Source: Micromonospora sp. WMMD882 (lineage in GTDB: Bacteria > Actinomycetota > Actinomycetes > Mycobacteriales > Micromonosporaceae). From it: a stretch of 64,000 nt of DNA. The translations under genes and the position numbers were made by a program. The stretch spans positions 3,100,001 through 3,164,000 of the forward strand of contig NZ_CP114903.1 in NCBI RefSeq assembly GCF_027497255.1. Reading direction: 5' to 3'. Below are positions 16,803-24,955 of the stretch, piece by piece. Within the stretch, counting starts at the first letter, position 1. Each line of letters starts with the position of its first letter. The notes below the pieces were generated by a model that made no database searches, had not been told where the DNA came from, and worked only from the letters and a program-made list of their open reading frames with translations.

Positions 16803-17627
16803 TCACGTCAGGACGACGGCGGTGGCGGCGATACCGGCCGCCAGCAGCGGCACCGTCGCCGCCGCCGCCCACTGCCCGACCGTCGCCGCGCCGCCGCCGT
16901 AGAGCGCCACCGGCATCCGGCCCGTGTAACCCCGGGAGAGCATCGCCAGGTAGACCCGCTCGCCCCGTTCGAAGGCGCGCAGGAACAACGCGCCGACGCC
17001 GGCCGCGAAGCCCCGCAACTGCCACAGGAACCGGGGGTCGTCGCCCCGGGAGACCCGGGCCACCCGCATCCGCCGGGCCTCCCCGACCAGGACGTCGAGG
17101 TAGCGCAGCATGAACGTGGCGATCTGGGTGAACACCTGCGGGCAGCGCAGCCGGTCCAGGCCGACGATCAGGTCCCGGACCGTGGTGGTCGCGGCGAGCA
17201 GCAGCGACGCGAGCACGCCGAGGGTCCCCTTGGCGAGGATGTTCCACGCCCCGTACAGGCCCTCGACGGCCAGCGGCAGGCCGAGCACGTCGACCCGGTC
17301 ACCGGCGGCGAGGAAGGGCAACGCGAAGGCGAACAGCACGAACGGCAGCTCGATCATCGACCGGGTGAGCAGCCAGCCCGGACCGATCCGGGCCAACGCG
17401 GCGACGGCGGCCACCAGCGCCGCGTACCCGCCGAAGGCCCAGAACGCCTCGCGCGGGGTGGCGACCACCGCCACGGTGAACACCACCATCGCCACGATCT
17501 TGACCTCGGGGGGCAGCCGGTGCACCGGCGACGTGCCGGCCCGGTGCAGGACGTGCGTGTGCCCGGCGCCCACCGCGTACCCCTGCTCAGCCGACCGGAC
17601 CGGCGGTGGCCGCGCCGCCCCGGTCAC
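16803..17627 (-). CDS. cbiQ: ECF transporter transmembrane protein CbiQ/NikQ
   Basis: A 274-residue T-component with about five to six membrane segments and the cytoplasmic coupling-helix motifs with Ala-Arg-Gly: EARRMRVARVSRG and LAMLSRGYTGRMP. It links CbiO to the CbiM substrate subunit. The N-terminal lead (to about residue 35) is variable, so the start is uncertain; the chosen one overlaps cbiN by 41 bases. Confidence 0.92.
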   Translation of the reverse strand: MTGAARPPPVRSAEQGYAVGAGHTHVLHRAGTSPVHRLPPEVKIVAMVVFTVAVVATPREAFWAFGGYAALVAAVAALARIGPGWLLTRSMIELPFVLFAFALPFLAAGDRVDVLGLPLAVEGLYGAWNILAKGTLGVLASLLLAATTTVRDLIVGLDRLRCPQVFTQIATFMLRYLDVLVGEARRMRVARVSRGDDPRFLWQLRGFAAGVGALFLRAFERGERVYLAMLSRGYTGRMPVALYGGGAATVGQWAAAATVPLLAAGIAATAVVLT

Positions 17628-18033
17628 CGGCCCGGCCGGCGGTGTCGGCGGGGTGGTCCTCTGCCGCCGGGTGGTCGTCGGCGGGATCGTCGGCGGCGTT
17701 CGGTGAGCGGCGACGCAGCAGCCAGAAGCCGCCCGCGCCGACGGCGAAGGTGAGCAGCACGCCGAGCACCCCGGACAGGCCGGTGGAGAGGAAGTCGTTG
17801 TCGACGCCGCTGATGCCGTAGTCGGCCAGCGGGCCGCCGATCTCGTGCTCCTTCTCCTGCCGGGCCGGGCAGTCCCCGCCGGTGATGGTGTCGTCGGCGT
17901 CGAACGTGCAGCCCTCGCGCAGCGACGAGTCGAGGCCGTCCGGGTGGCCGGACGCGAAGTTGCTGACCACCCCGGCCAGCAGCAGGGCCACCAGCAGCCC
18001 GCCGACGAGGAACCCCCAGGAACGCTTTCTCAC
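17587..18033 (-). CDS. cbiN: Cobalt/nickel transport accessory protein CbiN
   Basis: A 148-residue two-helix membrane protein: helix 1 (SWGFLVGGLLVALLLAGVVSNFA), an extracytoplasmic loop with the family hallmark SGHPDGLD (PDGLE/PDGKN class), a pair of Cys in the loop (GCTF, GDCP), helix 2 (GLSGVLGVLLTFAVGAGGFWLL), then a long acidic His/Asp-rich tail (DDPADDHPAAEDHPAD) that could bind metal. CbiN stimulates loading of the CbiM channel. The GTG start at 18033 overlaps the cbiM stop. Confidence 0.85.
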   Translation of the reverse strand: MRKRSWGFLVGGLLVALLLAGVVSNFASGHPDGLDSSLREGCTFDADDTITGGDCPARQEKEHEIGGPLADYGISGVDNDFLSTGLSGVLGVLLTFAVGAGGFWLLRRRSPNAADDPADDHPAAEDHPADTAGRAGDRGGAATAGPVG

Positions 18034-18731
18034 CGCACACCTCCGACGGTCGGCACCGGGCGCGCCGGCGCGGACCGCAGCCCGCGCAGCGCGTAGACGA
18101 GATCGGGTCGCACCTTGGCGACGGTGACCACGGTGGTCGCGGTGATCAGGCCCTCGCCGATGCCGATCAGCAGGTGCGATCCGGCCATCGTGGCGGCCAG
18201 GCCGCCGAGGTTGCCGCCCAGGTCCGTGGTGCCGCCGAGCCAGTACTGGACGACGAAGCCCATGGCCGCCACCACCACGCTGAGCAGGGCGGAGACGAAC
18301 GCGGTCACGGCGAGGCCGGTCGGGTTGCGGGGCAGCACCCGCAGCAGGGCGGCGATCAGCAGGTACGCCGCCGCGGTGCCGATGATCGCCATGTTGGTGA
18401 TGTTCAGGCCGAGCATCGCCACGCCGCCGTCGCTGAAGACCAACGCCTGCACGACCAGCACCACCGCCACGCAGAGCGCGCCGACCCACGGGCCGACCAG
18501 CATCGCGGCGAGCGCGCCGCCGAGCAGGTGGCCGCTGACCCCCGCCGTGAAGATCGGGAAGTTGAGCATCTGCACCGCGAAGATGAAGGCGGCCACCAGG
18601 CCGGCCATCGGCGCGAGCCGGTCGTCGAGGTCGCGTCGGCCGCGCAGGACGCAGAAGGTCAGCGCCGCCAACGCCACGGCCGCGAAGACCGCGGCCACGG
18701 GACCGTTGATGATCCCGTTCGAGATGTGCAT
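18030..18731 (-). CDS. cbiM: Cobalt/nickel ECF substrate-binding membrane protein CbiM/NikM
   Basis: A 233-residue S-component with six to seven membrane segments. ATG 18731 is chosen over the upstream GTG 18746 because it gives the N-terminus MHISNGIING: in solved NikM/CbiM structures the metal is held by the Met1 amine, His2 and a further His, so translation must begin exactly here. HLLGG carries a further conserved His. The GTG has a better ribosome-binding site (GGAGG), a real conflict noted here. The operon is cbiM-cbiN-cbiQ-cbiO. Its promoter contains a Nur-like palindrome, pointing to nickel. Confidence 0.92.
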   Translation of the reverse strand: MHISNGIINGPVAAVFAAVALAALTFCVLRGRRDLDDRLAPMAGLVAAFIFAVQMLNFPIFTAGVSGHLLGGALAAMLVGPWVGALCVAVVLVVQALVFSDGGVAMLGLNITNMAIIGTAAAYLLIAALLRVLPRNPTGLAVTAFVSALLSVVVAAMGFVVQYWLGGTTDLGGNLGGLAATMAGSHLLIGIGEGLITATTVVTVAKVRPDLVYALRGLRSAPARPVPTVGGVR

Positions 18732-18789
18732 CGCCAGGCTGTCCACGCCACCTCCCCGGTAGGGCGACGGGAGGTCCCGCCGACGCCTC

Positions 18790-18819
18790 ACCCTATTTCC
18801 GGGCAGGTGTTGTTGCCAA
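18790..18819 (-). promoter_or_regulatory. Promoter of cbiMNQO
   Basis: On the minus strand TTGGCA (18814-18819) and TAGGGT (18790-18795) are 18 bases apart, a good sigma-70-type promoter reading toward cbiM with about 50 bases of leader. Confidence 0.55.
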
Positions 18820-18832
18820 CCGTTGGCAACAA
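18810..18832. promoter_or_regulatory. 23-bp perfect palindrome, Nur-like operator
   Basis: TTGTTGCCAAC-C-GTTGGCAACAA: two perfect 11-base arms around one base. It contains TTGC-N9-GCAA, the same spacing as the Streptomyces Nur box (tTGCaa-N5-ttGCAA). It covers the -35 element of the cbiM promoter, so a bound repressor would block transcription. Regulator identity is inferred. Confidence 0.6.
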
Positions 18833-18894
18833 GGTGATGACCTCGGTCACCCTGCGCGGACGCCGCCGTACCGGGATCCGGGCGGGGTCGGCGG

Positions 18895-18900
18895 TAGGGT
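18895..18900 (+). promoter_or_regulatory. Leaderless -10 box of bcp (TAGGGT)
   Basis: TAGGGT, 6 bases, then ATG 18907. Confidence 0.5.
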
Positions 18901-18906
18901 CACCGC

Positions 18907-19383
18907 ATGACCGCGCCGCACCGTCTCAGCCCCGGCGACCCCGCGCCGGAGTTCACCCTGACCACCGACACCGGCAGCACCCTCACCCTGGCCGACCTAC
19001 GGGGCCGCCGGGTGATCCTGTACGCCTACCCGGCCGCGATGACCCCCGGCTGCACCAGGCAGGCCTGCGACTTCCGCGACTCGCTCGCCTCGCTCCGGGC
19101 CGCCGGGTACGAGGTGGTCGGCATCTCCCCCGACAAGCCGGAGAAGCTGGCGAAGTTCCGCGACCGGGACGCGGTCACCTTCCCGCTGGTGTCCGACCCG
19201 GACCGGGCGGTGCTCACCGCGTACGGGGCGTACGGCGAGAAGCAGTCGTACGGCCGGACGGTCACCGGCGTGATCCGCTCCACCTTCGTGGTGGACGAGG
19301 ACGGGAAGATCGAACGGGCGCTCTACAACGTCAAGGCCACCGGTCACGTCGCCAAACTGCGCCGCGACCTCGGGCTGGACTGA
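18907..19383 (+). CDS. bcp: Thioredoxin-dependent thiol peroxidase (Bcp/PrxQ)
   Basis: A 158-residue atypical 2-Cys peroxiredoxin that reduces hydroperoxides in the cytosol. The peroxidatic Cys49 sits in MTPGCTRQACDF with the resolving Cys54 five residues on, the PrxQ arrangement. GISPDKPEKLAKF and STFVVDEDGKI match the fold. It starts 6 bases after TAGGGT without a ribosome-binding site. Confidence 0.95.
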   Translation: MTAPHRLSPGDPAPEFTLTTDTGSTLTLADLRGRRVILYAYPAAMTPGCTRQACDFRDSLASLRAAGYEVVGISPDKPEKLAKFRDRDAVTFPLVSDPDRAVLTAYGAYGEKQSYGRTVTGVIRSTFVVDEDGKIERALYNVKATGHVAKLRRDLGLD

Positions 19384-19402
19384 GACCGTCACACCGGGCC
19401 AC

Positions 19403-19408
19403 TACGGT
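19403..19408 (+). promoter_or_regulatory. Leaderless -10 box of the HNH gene (TACGGT)
   Basis: TACGGT, 6 bases, then GTG 19415. Confidence 0.45.
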
Positions 19409-19414
19409 GCGTAC

Positions 19415-20323
19415 GTGGTCCGGTACCGGTACACCCCCGAGGCGCTCGCCGACGCGGCGGCGCGTTCCCGCAACGTCACCGAGGTCCTGCGCCTGCTCGG
19501 CGTTCGCCTCAGTGGCGGCTCGCACGCGCACGTCAGCCGCCAGCTCAAACGCTTCGGCATCGACACGTCCCACTTCAGCCGCCGCCCTCTCCACCGGGTC
19601 TCCCGGGGCCGCCGTACCTCCGCCGCCGACCTGCTGGTCCGGCTGGCCGACGGCTCTCGACGCACGCCCGGCGTCCGGCTCAAATGGGCGCTGTCCACCA
19701 TCGGTGTCCCCGAGCAGTGCGAGGAGTGCGGCCTCGGGCCGCGCTGGCAGGGTCGGCCGCTGATTCTGCACGTCGACCACGTCAACGGTGACTTCCTCGA
19801 CAACCGGCCACCGAACCTGCGCCTGCTCTGTCCGAACTGTCACAGCCAGACCGCGACGTACGCCGGCCGGAACCGGCGACCCGCGCCCCTCCCCCTCGGC
19901 CCGCCGGGCCCCGGCGGGAAGATCGAGCCGAGCGGGCCGGTCCGACCTCTCACCCCGCCGGAGATCGAGGCGCTGATCCGTCAGGTGGCGGCCGGTGAGG
20001 TCACAGCGGTGGAGGCCGCGCGACGGATCGGCTGCCACCGCAACCACGTGTACCGGATCCGTCACCGCCTCGACGAGACGGGCACGGTGACCCCGCGGCC
20101 CCGCGTCGCCGGACGGAACGCGGAGGACGCGCAGCTCGTGGTCCGCTTCGCGCTGGCGAACCCCACCCTGGGGCCGCGGAAGCTCGCCGAGCTGATCCGG
20201 ACGACCACCGGTGGTCGGGCTCGCCCCAGTCACGGAACGGTGTCGAACGTCCTGCGGGACGCCGGTCTCAACACCGTCAAGGCACGACGCACTAGACTCT
20301 CCGGTCAGGCGGGAGTGGTGTAA
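19415..20323 (+). CDS. HNH endonuclease with terminal HTH-like regions
   Basis: A 302-residue protein. The N-terminal part (residues 7-50) looks like a small helix-turn-helix (ALADAAARSRNVTEVLRLLG). The centre is a zinc-supported HNH nuclease: Cys102/Cys105 (CEEC) and Cys139/Cys142 (CPNC) as zinc ligands, with His122, Asn134 and His143 as H-N-H residues. The C-terminal part (about 180-290) carries two further HTH-like segments (VEAARRIGCHRNHVYRI; HGTVSNVLRDAG). This layout is found in phage and homing-type nucleases and in DNA repair contexts. Its last 15 bases, including the stop, lie inside tRNA-Leu, and the tRNA -10 box is inside its coding sequence. Confidence 0.85.
   Translation: MVRYRYTPEALADAAARSRNVTEVLRLLGVRLSGGSHAHVSRQLKRFGIDTSHFSRRPLHRVSRGRRTSAADLLVRLADGSRRTPGVRLKWALSTIGVPEQCEECGLGPRWQGRPLILHVDHVNGDFLDNRPPNLRLLCPNCHSQTATYAGRNRRPAPLPLGPPGPGGKIEPSGPVRPLTPPEIEALIRQVAAGEVTAVEAARRIGCHRNHVYRIRHRLDETGTVTPRPRVAGRNAEDAQLVVRFALANPTLGPRKLAELIRTTTGGRARPSHGTVSNVLRDAGLNTVKARRTRLSGQAGVV
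20293..20298 (+). promoter_or_regulatory. -10 box of tRNA-Leu inside the HNH gene
   Basis: TAGACT ending 10 bases before the tRNA 5' end. It is within the last codons of the HNH reading frame. Confidence 0.4.
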
Positions 20324-20391
20324 CTAGGCAGCCACGCAGGATTTAGGTTCCTGTGCCTTCGGGCGTAGGGGTTCGAGTCCCCTCTCCCGCA
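20309..20391 (+). tRNA. tRNA-Leu (TAG)
   Basis: An 83-base class II tRNA: acceptor GCGGGAG/CTCCCGC, anticodon stem CAGGA/TCCTG with loop TTTAGGT (anticodon TAG), a variable arm TGCCTTCGGGCGT, T-loop TTCGAGT and discriminator A. No CCA is encoded. The first 15 bases overlap the 3' end of the HNH gene. Confidence 0.92.
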
Positions 20392-20415
20392 CGAGGATGC
20401 CGGCGCCGTGCGCGC

Positions 20416-20451
20416 CCCCGGGCGTCAGGAAGCGCTTCCTGACGCCCGGGG
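20416..20451. terminator. 36-base perfect palindrome, bidirectional terminator
   Basis: Arms of 18 bases (CCCCGGGCGTCAGGAAGC type) are perfect complements centred between 20433 and 20434. It lies 24 bases after tRNA-Leu and covers the stop codon of the convergent MOSC gene, so it can end both transcripts. Confidence 0.75.
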
Positions 20452-21279
20452 CGGGTCGTCGGTGGCGAGCCGGACGGGGTCGCCGACGGCGACCGTGCCG
20501 ACCGCGACGGGCACCAGGTTGAGTCCGAACACGACGGCCCGGTCGATCCGGCGGTGCCGGGCCAGCGTGCGCAGAGGCTCCTGCCCGGTCCGCGTCCCGG
20601 TCTCCTGGTCGACGGTGGTGACGGCGCAGCGGTCGCAGCCGCCGGCGGCGCGGAAGACGCTGTCGCCGATGCGCAGGTCGCGTCCGGTCCAGCCGTCCTC
20701 GGCCCAGGCGGGCGCGCCCTCGACCACCAGGTTCGGCCGGAACCTGGCCATCGGCGCCGGCGCGGCGTCGGCCTCGGCCAGCCATCCGTTGAGCGCGTCC
20801 AGCGAGGCGGTGACGGTCAGCAGCAGCGGGTACGCGTCGGCGAAGCTGACCTGGTCGCCCGGGTCGTGCCGGCGGTCGCCGCGCGCGATGTGCCGGGTGG
20901 GGCGGGCGAGCCAGACCAGCCGGACGGGGTGGCCGAGGGCGGTGGTGAGCCAGGCGTCGGCGGCGGGGCCGGCGGCCCGCGCCTCGACGTCGAACTTCCG
21001 GTGCCGGAAGGTACGCGCCGGCGTCGGCTCGCCGCCGGTGGGTTCCGGCACGTCCAGGTCGGGGTGGCCGGGGCCGCGCAGCACGAGTCCGCCGGACCGG
21101 AGCGTGGGTCGCAGCGTGGCGAGCGCGGGGTGCCGCCGCTGGGTCACCCCGACGCCGTCGGCGTCGACGATCATCCAGCGCCGGTCGCCGGCCAGGCCCC
21201 ACGGCTCGACCCGGGCCGCGTCGTGGTCGAGCCGGTGGCACCCCTTGACCGGGTACGTGTGCAGCGCGGCGACCCTCAC
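20425..21279 (-). CDS. MOSC domain protein (YcbX-like)
   Basis: A 284-residue protein with an N-terminal beta-barrel MOSC_N domain (ALHTYPVKGCHRLD, GDRRWMIVDADG, TQRRHPALATL) and a C-terminal MOSC domain including RFRPNLVVEG and the molybdenum-cofactor cysteine in GGCDRCAVTTVDQETG. Related YcbX/mARC proteins use Moco to reduce N-hydroxylated compounds. The cysteine that would ligate Mo is present. GTG 21279 overlaps the 3' end of the methyltransferase gene, so the two are co-transcribed. Confidence 0.88.
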   Translation of the reverse strand: MRVAALHTYPVKGCHRLDHDAARVEPWGLAGDRRWMIVDADGVGVTQRRHPALATLRPTLRSGGLVLRGPGHPDLDVPEPTGGEPTPARTFRHRKFDVEARAAGPAADAWLTTALGHPVRLVWLARPTRHIARGDRRHDPGDQVSFADAYPLLLTVTASLDALNGWLAEADAAPAPMARFRPNLVVEGAPAWAEDGWTGRDLRIGDSVFRAAGGCDRCAVTTVDQETGTRTGQEPLRTLARHRRIDRAVVFGLNLVPVAVGTVAVGDPVRLATDDPPRASGSAS

Positions 21280-22109
21280 CAGGCGACGCCGATGCCGTCT
21301 CCGGGGTACCAGTGGTTGATCGGGGTCTCCCGGTAGGCGAGGAACCGCCGCCCGGTGCGTTCGGCGTGGTCGGCGAGGACGTTGGTGGCGGTGACGTTGT
21401 CGGTGAGCAGCATGGCGCCGGGGGCGAGTTTCGGCTCGACGGCGTCGAACTCGCGCTTCTCGTGGGCTTTGCTGTGGTCGCTGTCGTGCAGGAAGAGGTC
21501 GACCGGGCGGTCCATCGCCTGGATGGAGGCGATGGAGTCGCCGATGACCAGGTCGACGACCTGGGACCAGGGCGCGGTGCGGGCGAGGTAGCCGGCCTCG
21601 GGGTTGATGTCCAGCGAGCTGACCCGGCCGGGGTCGCCCTCGGCGGTGTTGCGCAGCAGGGCGGCGGCTAGGACGCAACTGCCGAGGCCCTTGTCGACGC
21701 CGGTCTCGACGATGTGCTGCGGTTTGCGGGCGCGGACGATGGCGTACCAGCCGACCCGGCGCGCGTACCGGACCTGCCGGTCGGCGAGGCCGCGGCGGGC
21801 GGCGCCCCGGGTGGCCTGCTCGATGTGCCGGCGCAGGGTGTCGTCGCCCTCGATCTCCTGGAAGTACGCCTTGACCTGCTTGACGGGGGTGTCGCAGACG
21901 ACGCTGACGAACCAGGCGAGGTGGCTCTTGCTGAGCCAGGTGAGGTCGTACGTGTAGTTGTGGTGCTCCCGGGAGGTCACCAGCCAGCGGGCGGAGACCT
22001 TCAACAGCCTGGTGTCGTGCCGGGCGACCCGGACCAGCCGCTTGGGGAAGGCCGCCACGGGGGCGAGCGGGGTACGGGCGATCGCCCGCCGAAGCTTGGT
22101 TGCGTCCAC
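21276..22109 (-). CDS. Class I SAM-dependent methyltransferase
   Basis: A 277-residue protein. An N-terminal helical region of about 110 residues precedes a Rossmann methyltransferase domain (Methyltransf_24 type): motif I HIVETGVDKGLGSCVLAAAL, acidic strand-2 end SLDIN, and DLFLHDSDHSKAHEKREF, a metal-binding-like D-x-D-H pattern seen in O-methyltransferases of this group. The acceptor is unknown. ATG 22109 is the first Met with no better upstream start. It is divergent from the hut regulator. Confidence 0.8.
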   Translation of the reverse strand: MDATKLRRAIARTPLAPVAAFPKRLVRVARHDTRLLKVSARWLVTSREHHNYTYDLTWLSKSHLAWFVSVVCDTPVKQVKAYFQEIEGDDTLRRHIEQATRGAARRGLADRQVRYARRVGWYAIVRARKPQHIVETGVDKGLGSCVLAAALLRNTAEGDPGRVSSLDINPEAGYLARTAPWSQVVDLVIGDSIASIQAMDRPVDLFLHDSDHSKAHEKREFDAVEPKLAPGAMLLTDNVTATNVLADHAERTGRRFLAYRETPINHWYPGDGIGVAW

Positions 22110-22165
22110 GGAAGGGTTTTACCACCCGTACCTGGGGCGAGCGCCAGCATCAGTTTGCCGTCGTC

Positions 22166-22192
22166 GGGTTCGGGTTCGGGGTCGGGGGTGGG
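22166..22192 (+). other. G-quadruplex-capable G-run cluster
   Basis: Five runs of three to five G separated by one to three bases (GGGTTCGGGTTCGGGGTCGG and onward) in the 182-base gap between the methyltransferase and hut regulator genes. It lies upstream of the rpiR promoter. Confidence 0.4.
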
Positions 22193-22255
22193 TGCGGGCG
22201 GGTCGCCCGGTCGATGATCGTCCTGCTCATCACCGGTGTCGGGGGCGGGTGACCC

Positions 22256-22285
22256 TTGCCTGGTGAAAGTTTCCATGCATAGAGT
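22256..22285 (+). promoter_or_regulatory. rpiR promoter with operator in the spacer
   Basis: TTGCCT (22256-22261) and TAGAGT (22280-22285) are 18 bases apart, followed by 6 bases and GTG 22292, so the mRNA is leaderless. Between the boxes lies the palindrome GAAAGTTTC (22265-22273), well placed for autorepression by the RpiR-type regulator; the link is inferred. Confidence 0.5.
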
Positions 22286-22291
22286 CAGTCC

Positions 22292-23158
22292 GTGAATGAA
22301 ACGGCTACCGTGGGGCCGGCGCCGGGTGACCGGCTGCTGGACCTGTTCCACGGTGTCCGGCTCACCCCGACCCAGCGGCGGATCGCCCAGTGTCTGGTGC
22401 GGCACGCCGCCACGGTGGCGTACCTCTCCGCCGCCGAGGTCGCCGAGCTGGCCGGGGTCAGTCAGCCGTCGGTGACCCGGTTCGCGGTGGCGCTCGGCCA
22501 CGACGGCTATCCCGCGCTGCGCCGCCGGCTGCGGGCGCTGACCGCGACCGGGTCGGCCGGGCCGACCCCGTCGACCGCCGGCGACAACGAGTTGCAGCGC
22601 GCCGTCCGGGCCGAGATCGGCAACCTGGACCGGCTGGCCGGGCAGCTCGCCGACCGGGACCGGATCGCCGCGGCCGGCCGCCTGCTCGCCGCCAGCCGGC
22701 CGCTGCCGGTGCTCGGGCTGCGCGCCGCCGCGCCGCTGGCCGCGTACTTCGCCTTCTTCGCCGCGAAGGTGCACCCGGACGTGCGGGTGCTCGACACCGG
22801 TGGCAGCCTGCTCGCCGACCGGCTCGACCAGGCCGCCGCCGCCGGGGCGGGGGCCCTGCTGGCCCTGGTGCTGCCCCGCTACCCCCGGGAGACCCTGGAC
22901 GCGCTGCGGGCGGCCCGCGAGGCCGGGCTGCGGGTGGTGGCGATCACCGACTCGCCGGTCAGCCCGGCGACCGAGCACGCCGACGTGGTGCTGCCCGCCG
23001 CGGTCGGCACCGACCTGGTCTTCGACCTGCACACCGCGCCGATGGCGCTGGCCATGGTGGTGCTCCAGGCGATCTGCGACGCCACGCCGGCCGAGACGCA
23101 GGCCCGACTGGAGGCGTTCGAGGCGTCCGCCGCCCGCCGGCAGGTGTTCCTCGGATGA
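22292..23158 (+). CDS. MurR/RpiR family regulator of histidine utilisation
   Basis: A 288-residue regulator: N-terminal HTH_6 (residues 20-80, LTPTQRRIAQCLVRHA, SAAEVAELAGVSQPSVTRFAVALG) and C-terminal SIS domain (about 120-265, PLPVLGLRAAAPLAAYF, VVAITDSPVSPATEHADVVL). SIS domains usually bind phosphosugars; here the neighbours are hut genes, so the ligand may be a histidine-pathway intermediate. The canonical GntR-type HutC is absent from the window. It starts leaderless and is followed by hutU after a 147-base repeat-rich gap. Confidence 0.88.
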   Translation: MNETATVGPAPGDRLLDLFHGVRLTPTQRRIAQCLVRHAATVAYLSAAEVAELAGVSQPSVTRFAVALGHDGYPALRRRLRALTATGSAGPTPSTAGDNELQRAVRAEIGNLDRLAGQLADRDRIAAAGRLLAASRPLPVLGLRAAAPLAAYFAFFAAKVHPDVRVLDTGGSLLADRLDQAAAAGAGALLALVLPRYPRETLDALRAAREAGLRVVAITDSPVSPATEHADVVLPAAVGTDLVFDLHTAPMALAMVVLQAICDATPAETQARLEAFEASAARRQVFLG

Positions 23159-23290
23159 TTGTCCGCCGACCGACGTCGCGTCGACAGTTGTTCCTCGGGA
23201 CGACCGCCCGCCGACCCCGGCGTCGCGGGGTGGCCGTCCGCCGACCGTCGTCGCCCGGGGCGCGGCGACACCGACCGTTGTTCCACGGGT
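23147..23290. repeat. Imperfect tandem repeats between rpiR and hutU
   Basis: TTCCTCGG recurs at 23147 and 23191 and as TTCCACGG at 23281; GTCCGCCGAC recurs at 23161, near 23206 and at 23236. The unit is about 45 bases and starts inside the rpiR 3' end, indicating local duplication. Confidence 0.65.
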
Positions 23291-23292
23291 GA
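23155..23292 (+). CDS. Possible 45-aa Arg-rich ORF over the repeat
   Basis: ATG 23155 overlaps the rpiR stop (ATGA) and the frame stays open for 45 codons to 14 bases before hutU. The product is very Arg-rich ([16 protein letters not shown]) and repeats the end of the RpiR protein (RRQVFLG) in another frame, so it may just reflect the DNA duplication. Weakly supported; coupling toward hutU is possible. Confidence 0.2.
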   Translation: MIVRRPTSRRQLFLGTTARRPRRRGVAVRRPSSPGARRHRPLFHG

Positions 23293-23305
23293 GAGGGGAT
23301 CCGAC

Positions 23306-24951
<1,646 letters not shown>

Positions 24952-24955
<4 letters not shown>

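Noticed and set aside
18732..18906. Cobalamin riboswitch before cbiM
   Set aside because: The leader is only about 50 bases after the -10 box and shows no B12-box-like sequence.
20309..20391. tRNA-Leu as an integration site for a mobile element
   Set aside because: No integrase, no second copy of the tRNA end, and the flanking genes are ordinary chromosomal ones. The HNH gene alone is not enough.
23147..23290. Possible CRISPR or phage attachment repeats
   Set aside because: Units are imperfect and without regular spacers; no cas genes or integrase nearby.
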